64,000 bases of DNA from Ancylothrix sp. D3o (GTDB lineage: Bacteria; Cyanobacteriota; Cyanobacteriia; Cyanobacteriales; Oscillatoriaceae), in contig NZ_JAMXEX010000002.1 in the NCBI RefSeq assembly GCF_025370775.1, positions 434,001 to 498,000 on the forward strand. The letters are read 5' to 3'. Both the position numbers and the translations under genes were made by a program. The notes under the pieces were generated by a model. It worked only from the letters and a program-made list of their open reading frames with translations. It was not told the DNA's origin and did not search any database. The number at the start of each line of letters is the position of its first letter. The first letter of the stretch is position 1. Shown here piece after piece: positions 1-9,028 of the stretch.

Positions 1-1358
1 AACAAGCAGAACTCATCCGCACAAAACAAATTTCTCCCTTAGAACTGACAAAACTCTATCTTGAACGCATAGAAAAAATTGACCCGCAACTGACAAGTTA
101 TTATCATATTGCGGCAGAGATGGCTCTCGCTGATGCCAAAGCCAAAACCGAAAAACTTATTAAAAACTCTAGCGAACTCCCGCCGTTTTTTGGCGTTCCT
201 ATTTCTATTAAAGACCTCAACCCTGTCAATAATTTACCTTGCAGTTATGGTGTGCCTGCACTGCGAGACAAACCGGCCAACCTTGACAGCGGCGTTGTGA
301 CAAAAATTAAACAAGCGGGCTTTACCATTTTGGGCAAAACAGCCACCTCCCAACTCGGTACCCTTCCCTACACCGAACCGGCAGGCTTTGCCCCCACCCG
401 CAACCCTTGGAACCTCAACTACACCCCAGGCGGTTCGAGCGGTGGCGCAGCAGCAGCCCTAGCAGCCGGCCTCTGTGCCATTTCCCTAGGTTCCGATGGC
501 GGCGGGTCTGTTCGCGGCCCAGCAAGCTGTTGTGGAGTGGTGGGGCTCAAACCGGCACGCGGACGCATCACTTCGGCACCCGTTGGCGACTGGTTAAATG
601 GCATTGCTACGAATGGGGTTTTAGCGCGTACGGTTGAAGATGCGGCGGCTTTTTTGGATGTGGTGAGTGGTTATTTCACAGGAGATCCTTATTGGTTGCC
701 GGCGCCAGAAACATCTTTTTTAAGTGCAAGTCAGCAAAAATTAGGCGATTTAAGAATTGCTTTTACAACTAAGTTGCCGCCTTTGGGAGAAGCGCATCCG
801 ACTTGTGGAAAAGCGGTTTTAGAAACTGGAAAAATTTTGGAAAATTACGGCCATAAATTGCAAGAAAGCTGTCCTGATTTTAATGGATTAATTGATCCTT
901 TTAAAGTAATTTGGCAAGCTGCGGTTGCCACATTTAATATTCCCCCGGAACTGCTGGAACCGATGAACCGCTGGTTATTAGAAACCGGCAACAGTGCGGG
1001 GACTTATTTACAAGCTATCGCCCAAGTGCAAATGATTTCGCGGGGTATTGTGGGATTTTTTGATAATTTTGATATTTTGGTGTTGCCGGTGAATTTGCAT
1101 CCTGCTATTAAAATTGGGGAATGGGCACATTTATCACCAGAAGACACTTTGCAAAAAATTACTAATTGGATCGCGCCTTGTCCGCCGTTTAATGTAAGTG
1201 GTTTGCCTGCTATTTCTGTACCGGCCGGTTTTGATGAAAATGGTGTGCCGGTGGGTGTTCAGTTAGTAGGAAAGCCGGCATCGGAAGGCACTTTACTTGC
1301 GGTTGCTGCTCAACTGGAAAAGGCTACATCTTTTCACACTAAATACCCTAATTTTTAG
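1..1358 (+). CDS. Amidase signature family protein, 5' truncated by the window edge
   Basis: The reading frame is open from base 3 and continues beyond the window, so the N-terminus is missing. The Lys-cisSer-Ser machinery of the amidase signature family is visible: the lysine in SIKDL (codon at 210), the GGSSGG serine-rich loop (about 430-450) and the nucleophile region GSVRGPA followed by GLKPARGR (about 500-560). The family hydrolyses amides; GatA of the tRNA amidotransferase is a relative. The middle and C-terminal parts do not point to GatA, and no gatB or gatC is nearby, so a stand-alone amidase is more likely. The pair of cysteines after GPAS is unusual but lies outside the catalytic triad. 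Substrate is unknown. The gene is monocistronic and ends in front of a hairpin. Confidence 0.9.
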   Translation, partial: QAELIRTKQISPLELTKLYLERIEKIDPQLTSYYHIAAEMALADAKAKTEKLIKNSSELPPFFGVPISIKDLNPVNNLPCSYGVPALRDKPANLDSGVVTKIKQAGFTILGKTATSQLGTLPYTEPAGFAPTRNPWNLNYTPGGSSGGAAAALAAGLCAISLGSDGGGSVRGPASCCGVVGLKPARGRITSAPVGDWLNGIATNGVLARTVEDAAAFLDVVSGYFTGDPYWLPAPETSFLSASQQKLGDLRIAFTTKLPPLGEAHPTCGKAVLETGKILENYGHKLQESCPDFNGLIDPFKVIWQAAVATFNIPPELLEPMNRWLLETGNSAGTYLQAIAQVQMISRGIVGFFDNFDILVLPVNLHPAIKIGEWAHLSPEDTLQKITNWIAPCPPFNVSGLPAISVPAGFDENGVPVGVQLVGKPASEGTLLAVAAQLEKATSFHTKYPNF

Positions 1359-1365
1359 CATAGAT

Positions 1366-1438
1366 AGGGGCGGGTTTATGGCTGGGTTCTGCGGGTAGAA
1401 TAAATTAACTAGAACCCACCGCTAAAAAATTTTTTTGT
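1366..1438 (+). terminator. Hairpin with T-run after the amidase gene
   Basis: TGGGTTCT (1383-1390) pairs with AGAACCCA (1411-1418) and is followed by an A/T run including seven T. The left flank AGGGGCGGGTTTAT also occurs in the hairpin at 50073, so this may be a member of a small dispersed element as well as a terminator. Confidence 0.5.
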
Positions 1439-1478
1439 GCTATCTTAAAAAAAACTTTGTGGAAACAAGAGAATCTTT

Positions 1479-2039
1479 ATGAAATTTAACTTAAGTTTTG
1501 TAAAAATTTTCATGGTGTGTGGGGCCGGTGTGTTAAGCATCGTGGCAACTTGCAACCGGCTGCAAGCCCAAAATAATCGGCCAGGGGTTAAGGAAGTTTC
1601 TTCAAACAAAATGCCCTTAACTTCCCAACATTTAACCCAGGCAGATGTGGACTACCAAACTATCCAAGCTCGTCAAACAGAAGCTATAAATCATATTGCG
1701 TTAATGAGCCGCGCACAACTCTATTCTTTTATTGATCATAAACGTTTCGCATCCAAACTAAACGATTTAGACCTAGAGATCAAACCTGAAAGCGAGAATT
1801 ATTACTACAGTATGAGGGCGCTCAGTCCGACTTTAATTCAAAATATAGGGGTTCCGAAAAGAGACAACTTAAAAAGTTATACAGGGATAATTTATGTATT
1901 TCAAAGTAAAGAAAATAATGAAACTGTAATAGGGGAGGTTAGATGCGAAAGCCGGCGACCTTCAAAAGCTGCACCACCACCTCCTCAAATGAAAGGAAAT
2001 GAACCTCAATGTCCTGCCGGTTTTAATAATTTACGGTAG
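1479..2039 (+). CDS. Type IV pilin-like G/H family protein, exported
   Basis: A 186-residue protein with an N-terminal hydrophobic signal (about residues 8-30) and one Pilin_GH-like domain: the helix RQTEAINHIALMSRAQ, the stretch FASKLNDLDLEIKPE, then YYYSM and a C-terminal part with two cysteines (CESRRP...PQCPAGF) that could form a disulfide. The domain resembles the periplasmic head of cyanobacterial type IV pilin-like G/H proteins. The N-terminus is not a classical prepilin cleavage site followed by Phe and Glu, so I call it pilin-like and make no claim that it is assembled into pili. The next gene holds two more copies of the same domain, so this is the intact member of a local duplication. 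Start ATG follows an AAGAGAA stretch. Confidence 0.75.
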   Translation: MKFNLSFVKIFMVCGAGVLSIVATCNRLQAQNNRPGVKEVSSNKMPLTSQHLTQADVDYQTIQARQTEAINHIALMSRAQLYSFIDHKRFASKLNDLDLEIKPESENYYYSMRALSPTLIQNIGVPKRDNLKSYTGIIYVFQSKENNETVIGEVRCESRRPSKAAPPPPQMKGNEPQCPAGFNNLR

Positions 2040-2090
2040 GGTAGACAAAGCCTAGCAGCGTTTTTTGGTAGGGTTTGGCCGGCATACTGA

Positions 2091-2125
2091 CTCTAAATTT
2101 TAACCATGTTTAAGAAAATTTAGAG
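2091..2125. repeat. 11-bp perfect inverted repeat between the two pilin-like genes
   Basis: CTCTAAATTTT at 2091-2101 is the exact reverse complement of AAAATTTAGAG at 2115-2125. There is no T-run, so it may be a weak terminator or a scar of the tandem duplication that produced the flanking genes. Confidence 0.5.
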
Positions 2126-2159
2126 CCGGCTACAAAGTAACATATTTAAAGCCAAAAGA

Positions 2160-3044
2160 TTGGCAGGGGAAGCTTTGAAAGAATACCAAAGAAAAGCGTT
2201 TATTAATATTCGGTCAATGAACTTGGCACAACAAGCTAAGTTCTTGGAACATAACGGTTTTGCCTCAGAATTGAGCGAGTTAGGAATAGGAAATCAATTC
2301 AACGAAAATGAGTATTATTCCTACAGCATTAAAATTATCAGTCCGACTGTTGTTCAAAATCTAGCAATTGCTAAAACAAATAATTTAAAAAGTTATACCG
2401 GTTTGGTGTACATCACTAAAAATGAAGCCGGCGAAGATATATCAATGTCTATGCTTTGCGAAAGCCGGCGACCTTTAAAAACGGCACCACGTCCTCCTCG
2501 AATGAGAGGAAATGAACCTCATTGTCCTGCCGGTTTTAAAAATCTCAGTCCGCAACCCCCAATTAATTGGCAAAAAATTCAGGCATTTTTTATAAACACA
2601 ATGACATTTTTTATAAACACAATCACTCCTTATTTACCGTACTTAAAGCAAAAAGAATTGGAAAAGGAAGAGGTACAAGAACACCAAAAAAAAGCCTGTA
2701 GGGATATTCGTGAAATGAACATAAACCAACAAGTTTATTTCAGGGACAATAAGTGTTTTACGTTAAACAATAATGATTTAAGGATATCTGTCCCAAGCGA
2801 AACTGAGTATTATTCCTACAGCATTAAAATTATCAGTCCGACTGTTGTTCAAAATCTGGCAATTCCTAAAATAAATAATTTAAAAAGTTATATCGGTTTC
2901 GTGTACATCCTTGAATATCCAGTCTACCCACAAATAACAAAGACTATAATTTGCGAAAGTAAACAACCTTCAAAAGCTGCACCACAACCTCCTCAAATGA
3001 AAGGAAATGAACCTGAATGTCCTGCCGGTTTTGATAAAATTTAG
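2160..3044 (+). CDS. Two-domain pilin-like G/H protein lacking an export signal, possibly a decayed duplicate
   Basis: The frame encodes two consecutive copies of the Pilin_GH-like domain of the preceding gene (about residues 8-125 and 170-294), each with YYSYSIKI, the SPTVVQNLAI block and the C-terminal CES...CPAGF pair. No ATG lies between the in-frame stop at 2121 and the first domain; the possible starts are TTG at 2160 or TTG at 2175, the latter preceded by AGGGGA. Neither gives a signal peptide, unlike the upstream gene. A hydrophobic stretch (about 140-162) built from a 21-nt tandem duplication separates the domains and could act as an internal membrane anchor. Either the second domain is displayed by that anchor, or the gene is a non-functional remnant. 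I favour decay, with low certainty. Confidence 0.6.
   Translation: MAGEALKEYQRKAFINIRSMNLAQQAKFLEHNGFASELSELGIGNQFNENEYYSYSIKIISPTVVQNLAIAKTNNLKSYTGLVYITKNEAGEDISMSMLCESRRPLKTAPRPPRMRGNEPHCPAGFKNLSPQPPINWQKIQAFFINTMTFFINTITPYLPYLKQKELEKEEVQEHQKKACRDIREMNINQQVYFRDNKCFTLNNNDLRISVPSETEYYSYSIKIISPTVVQNLAIPKINNLKSYIGFVYILEYPVYPQITKTIICESKQPSKAAPQPPQMKGNEPECPAGFDKI
2310..2909 (+). repeat. Pair of 105-bp direct repeats inside the two-domain pilin-like gene
   Basis: Bases 2310-2414 and 2805-2909 match at 100 of 105 positions by eye. The corresponding part of the upstream gene (about 1797-1901) is clearly diverged. The internal duplication is therefore younger than the split from the first gene, or has been kept alike by recombination. 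Confidence 0.9.
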
Positions 3045-3066
3045 CATTGGCCAGCAAACCATAGCT

Positions 3067-3933
3067 TTACTTACTGCAAGCTTTCATATTAGGAGTAGCA
3101 TCAGGATAAAACGTCACAATGGCGTTATTTTTCATTACGAAAACCGCTTGATAAGACTTGCCGCTATTTTGATCTTCTACAAAATAAAGGCATTGTGCAT
3201 TTGAACTTTTGGCAGTTTTATAGGCTGCCGTAATAGCCCCTAAAAGTTCCGCTGCATCGCTAACATAAGGATAACCTTTGCGACTACTACGAAACAAATT
3301 ATTACCTTTTTTTGCTTCAACTCCAACTGTATAAATTACCCCCGGAACAACTTCCTCGCTTTTTTCATTTTTTGGCAACCGGCCTGCTATTCCCTGATTT
3401 TGTAATTGCAAATACCGGCCCACATAATGCAGGCCGCCAATATTATTATTTTGTTCAATTTCGCCACAAAAAATATGCTCAAAACCGTCTCGTTTAAACC
3501 AAATTGCCGTTAAATCTTCTACAAATTCTGCATCAGAACTGCGGTTTTTTAAAATTTCTCCACCGGCCCCTTTTTTTACCTGTTGCAAAACCTGCGGATA
3601 TTGCCTCAATAAGGCTTGAAAACTTTGGGGTGAAACTTTACTGCCAAATACTCCACAACTTTGTAAAACCGCTTGATCAAAGGCGTTTAAAACCGGCGGT
3701 GGGGGAGTCACATCTACAGAAGTACCGGGGGGAAATTTAAGGCGAACGGCGTTATTTTGGTTGTCAAAAAACGGCAAGAATTTACTATTTGGTTTAACAG
3801 CAGGTTTAGGAGGAGTAACAGGCGAATAAACGGCCACCGGAGTTTGTTGCAAACAAGAACTCAACCCCAACAGCAGAAAAAAAACTACCAAACTTTTGAC
3901 CAAAGTGGCCGGTGTTGCCGAAAATTTACACAT
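3067..3933 (-). CDS. Lipoprotein with EndoU-type ribonuclease domain
   Basis: The 288-residue product begins with a lipoprotein signal: hydrophobic FFLLLGL followed by the lipobox LSSC, predicting a lipid anchor on Cys27. A proline-rich linker leads to a C-terminal half that matches the EndoU/XendoU fold: GFEHIFCGEI, then GGLHYVGRYLQL, then IYTVGVEAKK. The two histidines and a downstream lysine are the catalytic residues known for that family (metal-assisted RNA cleavage). Bacterial EndoU domains are often toxin tips, but this one is a free lipoprotein with no repeat or secretion domain, and I see no immunity gene next to it. It converges with the pilin-like gene, leaving 22 bp between stops. 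Its role could be extracellular RNA use or contact toxicity; the sequence cannot decide. Confidence 0.75.
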   Translation of the reverse strand: MCKFSATPATLVKSLVVFFLLLGLSSCLQQTPVAVYSPVTPPKPAVKPNSKFLPFFDNQNNAVRLKFPPGTSVDVTPPPPVLNAFDQAVLQSCGVFGSKVSPQSFQALLRQYPQVLQQVKKGAGGEILKNRSSDAEFVEDLTAIWFKRDGFEHIFCGEIEQNNNIGGLHYVGRYLQLQNQGIAGRLPKNEKSEEVVPGVIYTVGVEAKKGNNLFRSSRKGYPYVSDAAELLGAITAAYKTAKSSNAQCLYFVEDQNSGKSYQAVFVMKNNAIVTFYPDATPNMKACSK

Positions 3934-4046
3934 ACATCAAAGTTTCATCAAATCTCATAAGGCAAATAAAAAAGGCTGTGGTATGATTCAGCCATCTAAC
4001 ATTTCTGCAACAGAATTGCCTTAAATAGCAGCTTTCTACCAACACC

Positions 4047-4277
4047 ATGAAAAATCTTATTTTTATCTCTGCGATTATCTTAGGGGCCGCTTACATCGCC
4101 TTTGGCGACCAAATTGCACCCCTACCCCAACCAATGAAAACCACTAGCTACCAGACTCGTACAGCGATTACAAATTTTGGGGCCGGTTTGGTGCCGAGGT
4201 GGGCAAAAAAAGACCAAAATAAACGCACGCAAGATGCCATTGATAAAGAGAACAAAGGACAGCCAGCTTCGCAGTGA
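4047..4277 (+). CDS. Small membrane-anchored protein of unknown function
   Basis: A 76-residue product with one N-terminal hydrophobic segment (about residues 3-19) and a basic, polar C-terminus containing WAKKDQNKR. It looks like the small conserved single-pass proteins found in cyanobacteria, but I cannot name a family. It is divergent from the EndoU lipoprotein, with about 110 bp between the starts, and converges with ilvC across a hairpin. Confidence 0.6.
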   Translation: MKNLIFISAIILGAAYIAFGDQIAPLPQPMKTTSYQTRTAITNFGAGLVPRWAKKDQNKRTQDAIDKENKGQPASQ

Positions 4278-4300
4278 TTGGGGATGAGAAGTTAGGGATG

Positions 4301-4325
4301 GGTGGGCCGGTGAAAACAGCCCACC
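4301..4325. terminator. Bidirectional hairpin between the small membrane protein and ilvC
   Basis: GGTGGGC at 4301-4307 pairs with GCCCACC at 4319-4325. On the plus strand it is followed by TTACCCTTTTT. The same GGTGGGC/GCCCACC arms recur in shorter palindromes at 39215 and 62106. Confidence 0.5.
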
Positions 4326-4334
4326 TTACCCTTT

Positions 4335-5330
4335 TTAGTCTTGTTTTAACCAGCTAAACATGGCGCGTAAATCTTTGCCCACTTCTTCGATGGGGTGTTC
4401 AGCTTCTTGGCGACGCATGGCTGTAAAACCGGGCTTACCGGCCTGATTTTCTAACACAAATTCGCGGGCAAATTGACCAGATTGAATTTCTTGTAAAATT
4501 TTCCGCATTTCGGCGCGAGTTTCATCAGTTACGATGCGCGGGCCACGAGTTAAATCACCATATTCTGCGGTGTTGGAAATGCTATCACGCATTTTTGCTA
4601 AACCGCCTTCGACAATAAGATCGACAATCAATTTAACTTCGTGGAGGCACTCAAAATAAGCTAATTCTGGTTGATAACCGGCTGCAACTAAGGTTTCAAA
4701 ACCGGCTTTGATCATGGCACTTAAACCGCCACAAAGCACCACTTGTTCGCCAAACAAATCGGTTTCGGTTTCTTCGCGGAAACTGGTTTCTAAAATACCC
4801 GCCCGTGTTCCGCCAACGCCTTTAGCATAAGCCATTGCGCGGTCGCGTGCTTGGCCGGTGGCGTCTTGATAAACGGCAAATAAACAAGGTACGCCTTGTC
4901 CTTGTTCGTAAGTACGGCGCACTAAATGACCTGGGCCTTTTGGTGCCACCATAATAACATCTACGTTGGCGGGGGGTACAACTTGCCCAAAGTGAATGTT
5001 AAAACCGTGAGCAAATGCTAATATTTTGCCTTCGGTTAAATGCGGCTCAATTTCATTTTTGTAAACTGTTTTCTGCACTTCATCAGGTAACAGAATCATA
5101 ATCAAATCAGCCGCCGCTGCTGCTTCTGCAACTGTATGAACTTTCAAACCGGCAGCTTCAGCTTTTTGAGCCGATTTACTACCAGGATAAAGCCCTACAA
5201 CAACATTGACGCCGCTATCTTTGAGGTTAAGGGCGTGGGCGTGCCCTTGGGAACCATAGCCAATAATGGCGACGGTTTTGTTTGCTAATAAGTCTAAGTT
5301 GGCATCGGCATCGTAATACATTCGGGCCAT
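4335..5330 (-). CDS. ilvC: Ketol-acid reductoisomerase (class I)
   Basis: IlvC catalyses isomerisation and NADPH-dependent reduction of acetolactate and acetohydroxybutyrate in valine, leucine and isoleucine synthesis. The 331-residue protein has the Rossmann motif [17 protein letters not shown] near the N-terminus and the metal-binding DLFGE in the C-terminal knotted domain. It has the short class I length. A start 30 bp upstream is possible, but the chosen ATG at 5330 encodes the family-typical [11 protein letters not shown] and has an AAGGAG ribosome binding site 9 nt upstream (5340-5345). No other branched-chain genes are adjacent. Confidence 0.97.
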   Translation of the reverse strand: MARMYYDADANLDLLANKTVAIIGYGSQGHAHALNLKDSGVNVVVGLYPGSKSAQKAEAAGLKVHTVAEAAAAADLIMILLPDEVQKTVYKNEIEPHLTEGKILAFAHGFNIHFGQVVPPANVDVIMVAPKGPGHLVRRTYEQGQGVPCLFAVYQDATGQARDRAMAYAKGVGGTRAGILETSFREETETDLFGEQVVLCGGLSAMIKAGFETLVAAGYQPELAYFECLHEVKLIVDLIVEGGLAKMRDSISNTAEYGDLTRGPRIVTDETRAEMRKILQEIQSGQFAREFVLENQAGKPGFTAMRRQEAEHPIEEVGKDLRAMFSWLKQD

Positions 5331-5510
5331 GATGGGGGTCTCCTTGGGTGCGAGCGTCAATTTTTCTCTGCAAATCTTTTATTGTAGCCGGTGTGGGTGC
5401 TATTTTTGCAAAAATTTAGAAAATTTTTAATTTATCTAAGTTTTGTTTGCATAATTGCCTAATCGAAACTTGCTTTTTTCTGAGAAATGTTTACCAATTA
5501 CTTTTGGTAA

Positions 5511-8500
5511 TTAAATCGACAGTGGTTTAAAGGTTTTATAAGCCTCCAATGCAGCCTGTTTTACGGGTTCGGGAACAATGGGAAAAGTTGTGAGAATGTG
5601 GGCAAATTCTTCTTCTGTTAAGCCGTATATATTGGCAATCATGCCATCTAATTCTGCCCGGAGTTTGGCGCGTTCTGTTTCATTTGTTACGCCGTTTTGA
5701 TGGGAACCTAAGCCGACTTCTTCGGCTAATTCGTCAAATTCTGGGGTAGTACAGATGAGTTTTGCAGCACGTTCTACTATTTCATTAAAATAAGTGTCGC
5801 CTACTGTTAGTCTTGGTACAGGCAATTGGTAAACATAAAACATATTACAATGCGCTGTTACTTTTTGACGGATTATAAAGTCGCAGGCAAAACTATTCAA
5901 GACAGAAACAGCAAATAGTAATTCATCCGAGTTTGTAAATGGTTGTGCCAAAACTAATGTGTTCCCAGCAAATACATTAGGTGGAATAATACACGCAATC
6001 ATCGTACGAACATTTGTGTTGCTTGCTACATCCCTATATCCCAGTCTGTAACTCTGGTAATCTAGCTTTTGCCCTTCATCTATTCCTTTGCGTCCCAATA
6101 ATGCTTTCCTACTCTCTTTTTCATCAACCCAATATCTAGGTTCAGCATACAAATGAGTAAACTGATGAATCATTTTACCTTCATAAAGAGGTAACATACC
6201 TGCTGCTGGTTGTTTATGAAAAAGAAAAGCATCATCGGTCATATTAAATTCCCGATGTAATTCCAAGTTCCACTTACCTTCAATTGTTTTGCCTAATAAC
6301 GGTAATTTAGCCATCCTCTCAGCAATATGGAAATCTATTTCATTTTTAAACTCCATCACTGAAATTGAATCAGGGGAAAGCCTTCTTATTAATTCGACAC
6401 TAATTGATAAACTATCTGGGCTGGGAAACCGTTCAATATCATGTACATCTTGACGCATAAACGCTACTGGAAATTCTTTTGTTGTGCCGCCTTTTTTAAA
6501 GGTGGTTACAACAAATTTAAAGCTACGATGAACCCCTTCAAAAATTAACTTACGGTTCTCAAAACCAAATAATCCAGTAACTTGAGTTTCGTTAAATAGC
6601 ATTTCCCGTAGTTTTTTTGCACCTAGATCGCTGTATATACCACTGGGTATAACGATTCCACACTCTCCTCCAGCGCGTAAAAGATTAAAGCATTGTTCTA
6701 AAAAGAGTTTGTAAAGGTTAACATCCTTACCATGACGTTTACCATTTATAATTGGAACTTGGTTTTTGTACTGGCTAGCAAATCTAAAAAATTCCCGCTT
6801 ATGGTAAAAATCACTTTGATATTTCAGCCAAGCATTTCTTATTTCCTCGTCAGAAACTAAACGCTTTAGCTCAGCTTCAAAGTCTTTTATGTCCATCTTC
6901 TTTTTTGAAACTATGTCGCTATATTTAGCAAAAAACTCTTTAGCATCAGGCTGAAAAGTTTCCCAAGGAGGATTTGTAATAATTGCATCAAAACCCCCAC
7001 GTTGCCCAATTATTTCATCAAAATGATAACCCCAGTGAAAAGGCTCTAACGCCGCAATATCTGCAACAGTTAACAAGCGTTTTTTAGCTTTCCCAGTTAA
7101 CTGTGCTTGTTCATATTTAATCCCTAACTTGCCAAACTCATCAAACAATAAAAGATTTAACTTTTCCTGCGATTCCTGATTTAATTTTTCAATATGATTC
7201 CGCAACTGTAACAAACGTACTTCCTGGCTTAATTCCTGATGTTCTCCTGGCAAAAAAGCGTGTTTTTTATACAACTCAATACTTTTATTCTTGTCTGCTA
7301 AAATAGCTTGATAGTTCTGTGCAGCCAAAGCTTGTAATAAATTGCCCTGTACACCCTCAGAATTGCCTACACTATCAAAACTATTTTCATCCACCCGAAT
7401 TAAACCAATCAGTGAATTACCGGCCATAATATTAAAATCAACATTAGGCAAAGGTTCCAAATCATCAACTTTTTGAGCCGAAGAAACCAAAGCCAAAAAA
7501 AGCCGGAGTTTAGCAATTTCTGTCGCCTCCTCCATGATATCTACACCATAGAGATTATCCGTAATAATCCGTTTTTTAATAAAATAACCCAGGTCAGGAT
7601 GAGAATTTCTTTCCTTTTGTAACCAATCCTTTAATTCACGATTATTGAGAAACTCAATTCTGCCAATTACAGCCGAATAAATATTAATCAGCGTCTTCAA
7701 AGCAGCAACTAAAAACGCACCAGAACCGCAGGCTGGATCTAATAAAGATATCTTTGGTAGAATTTCAAAAATTAACCGATGACAAATATTAGCATCCAAT
7801 TTTATAAGTAATTCACTGATACTTTCAAACTGACGTGGTTTGACAGCAGCATTAATGCGCTCAAGAATTAAGGCATTGATAGTCCGATCACACAAATATT
7901 CTGTAATCTCAGGACGGGTATAGTAAGCACCAAAAGCTTTTTGGTTAATATACTTTTCAAAAATATAACCCAAAACCCCCGGATTAATTTCATCATCTTG
8001 ACCCCCCGGCGTATCATCTAACTGCCAAGAATAGCGACCAAATAATGTTAAAATACTCTCAAAAGCCCTGTCAGGAATAACAATATTATCATAAGTTTGC
8101 TCAATTTTGTGCTTTAAAAACAAGCCGCCATTGAGATATTTAATATTTCCAATTAAAGCTTGTATTTCGGGCTTTCGTTGTGATTCAGGTTGAGCAAAAC
8201 CTTCAAAGAAAAGCGTTTGCAGAAATTCCTGATAATAACAATCAGTGCCTTTTTCCTGACTTTCCTCTAGCTTATGTTGAAGATACCGATGGTTGCCATT
8301 ATCTAAAAATCCTTTGTATTGCAGGAAGTAAATAAACATTAATCGGTTAAAAATTACCGAAGCATACCAACGTTTATCAGCTTCTTTATTAATTCCCTGA
8401 ATCAGTGGAATAAATGCCTCAAGTTGACTTTGAAATTCCTTAAAGAAATTCTTAGTAATGCGCTCAACATCAAGCCCAGCCTGTAAACGTCGGGCGACTT

Positions 8501-8951
8501 CCACAACAGGAAGTAGTCCGTCTTCTAATTCCGATAAATCAACAACTAAAGAAGCTAATTTACCTAAAAATAAATCTCCTGGTTGTCCTTTGACATATAA
8601 ATGCTCGCGGGGATAGCGCTTAGTTCCATCCCGTTTTACCCAATACCAGAAACTCTGAGTGCGTTCTTTATCCAGAAAAATTAACAAATTTTCTAAAGCT
8701 AATTCCGAAATTTCTTTATGAATAGCCGCCCTTGTTTTTGCATTAGGAATTTGACCATTTTCCGCAGTAATTTCAAAAACAACCACCCCCGATAATTCCG
8801 CTATCATTTGGCGGTAGTAAGTCTCAGCCTCAACTTGTATCGCTACAAGCTTATCCGTAGGCGGGAAAGACCAACCTAATAGTTCTATGAAAATATCGCC
8901 AAACTTAAATTCATGGAGAAGGTCGCGGGTAGGGTGGAAATCGAGAGCCAT
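5511..8951 (-). CDS. Large Eco57I-like N6-adenine DNA methyltransferase, possible restriction-modification subunit
   Basis: The 1146-residue protein carries the SAM-binding motif LLDPACGSGAFLVAAL (about residue 405) and the catalytic NPPWE (about residue 662), the order and sequence of gamma-class N6-adenine methyltransferases. An N-terminal region of about 350 residues precedes the methylase, and a C-terminal half containing target-recognition-like segments follows. The size and layout resemble Eco57I-type, BREX PglX and DISARM DrmMI methylases. I do not see an obvious PD-(D/E)XK nuclease in the N-terminus, so cleavage may come from the partner genes. It is the last gene of a minus-strand cassette with two Uma2 genes and a PLD-SNF2 helicase upstream, after a 77-bp gap. 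RCCGGY, dense in neighbouring genes, occurs about once in its 3.4 kb, which suggests foreign origin. Confidence 0.85.
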   Translation of the reverse strand: MALDFHPTRDLLHEFKFGDIFIELLGWSFPPTDKLVAIQVEAETYYRQMIAELSGVVVFEITAENGQIPNAKTRAAIHKEISELALENLLIFLDKERTQSFWYWVKRDGTKRYPREHLYVKGQPGDLFLGKLASLVVDLSELEDGLLPVVEVARRLQAGLDVERITKNFFKEFQSQLEAFIPLIQGINKEADKRWYASVIFNRLMFIYFLQYKGFLDNGNHRYLQHKLEESQEKGTDCYYQEFLQTLFFEGFAQPESQRKPEIQALIGNIKYLNGGLFLKHKIEQTYDNIVIPDRAFESILTLFGRYSWQLDDTPGGQDDEINPGVLGYIFEKYINQKAFGAYYTRPEITEYLCDRTINALILERINAAVKPRQFESISELLIKLDANICHRLIFEILPKISLLDPACGSGAFLVAALKTLINIYSAVIGRIEFLNNRELKDWLQKERNSHPDLGYFIKKRIITDNLYGVDIMEEATEIAKLRLFLALVSSAQKVDDLEPLPNVDFNIMAGNSLIGLIRVDENSFDSVGNSEGVQGNLLQALAAQNYQAILADKNKSIELYKKHAFLPGEHQELSQEVRLLQLRNHIEKLNQESQEKLNLLLFDEFGKLGIKYEQAQLTGKAKKRLLTVADIAALEPFHWGYHFDEIIGQRGGFDAIITNPPWETFQPDAKEFFAKYSDIVSKKKMDIKDFEAELKRLVSDEEIRNAWLKYQSDFYHKREFFRFASQYKNQVPIINGKRHGKDVNLYKLFLEQCFNLLRAGGECGIVIPSGIYSDLGAKKLREMLFNETQVTGLFGFENRKLIFEGVHRSFKFVVTTFKKGGTTKEFPVAFMRQDVHDIERFPSPDSLSISVELIRRLSPDSISVMEFKNEIDFHIAERMAKLPLLGKTIEGKWNLELHREFNMTDDAFLFHKQPAAGMLPLYEGKMIHQFTHLYAEPRYWVDEKESRKALLGRKGIDEGQKLDYQSYRLGYRDVASNTNVRTMIACIIPPNVFAGNTLVLAQPFTNSDELLFAVSVLNSFACDFIIRQKVTAHCNMFYVYQLPVPRLTVGDTYFNEIVERAAKLICTTPEFDELAEEVGLGSHQNGVTNETERAKLRAELDGMIANIYGLTEEEFAHILTTFPIVPEPVKQAALEAYKTFKPLSI

Positions 8952-9028
8952 AAGATTTTACTTATAATTAACTAGGTTTGCTGAGAGGAGATTAGAAGAA
9001 ACGACAAGAAAAGTTTGATCGAGAAGCT

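Noticed and set aside
419-637. Antisense and alternate frames over the amidase
   Set aside because: Shadows of the GC-rich amidase signature region, covered by a strongly supported gene.
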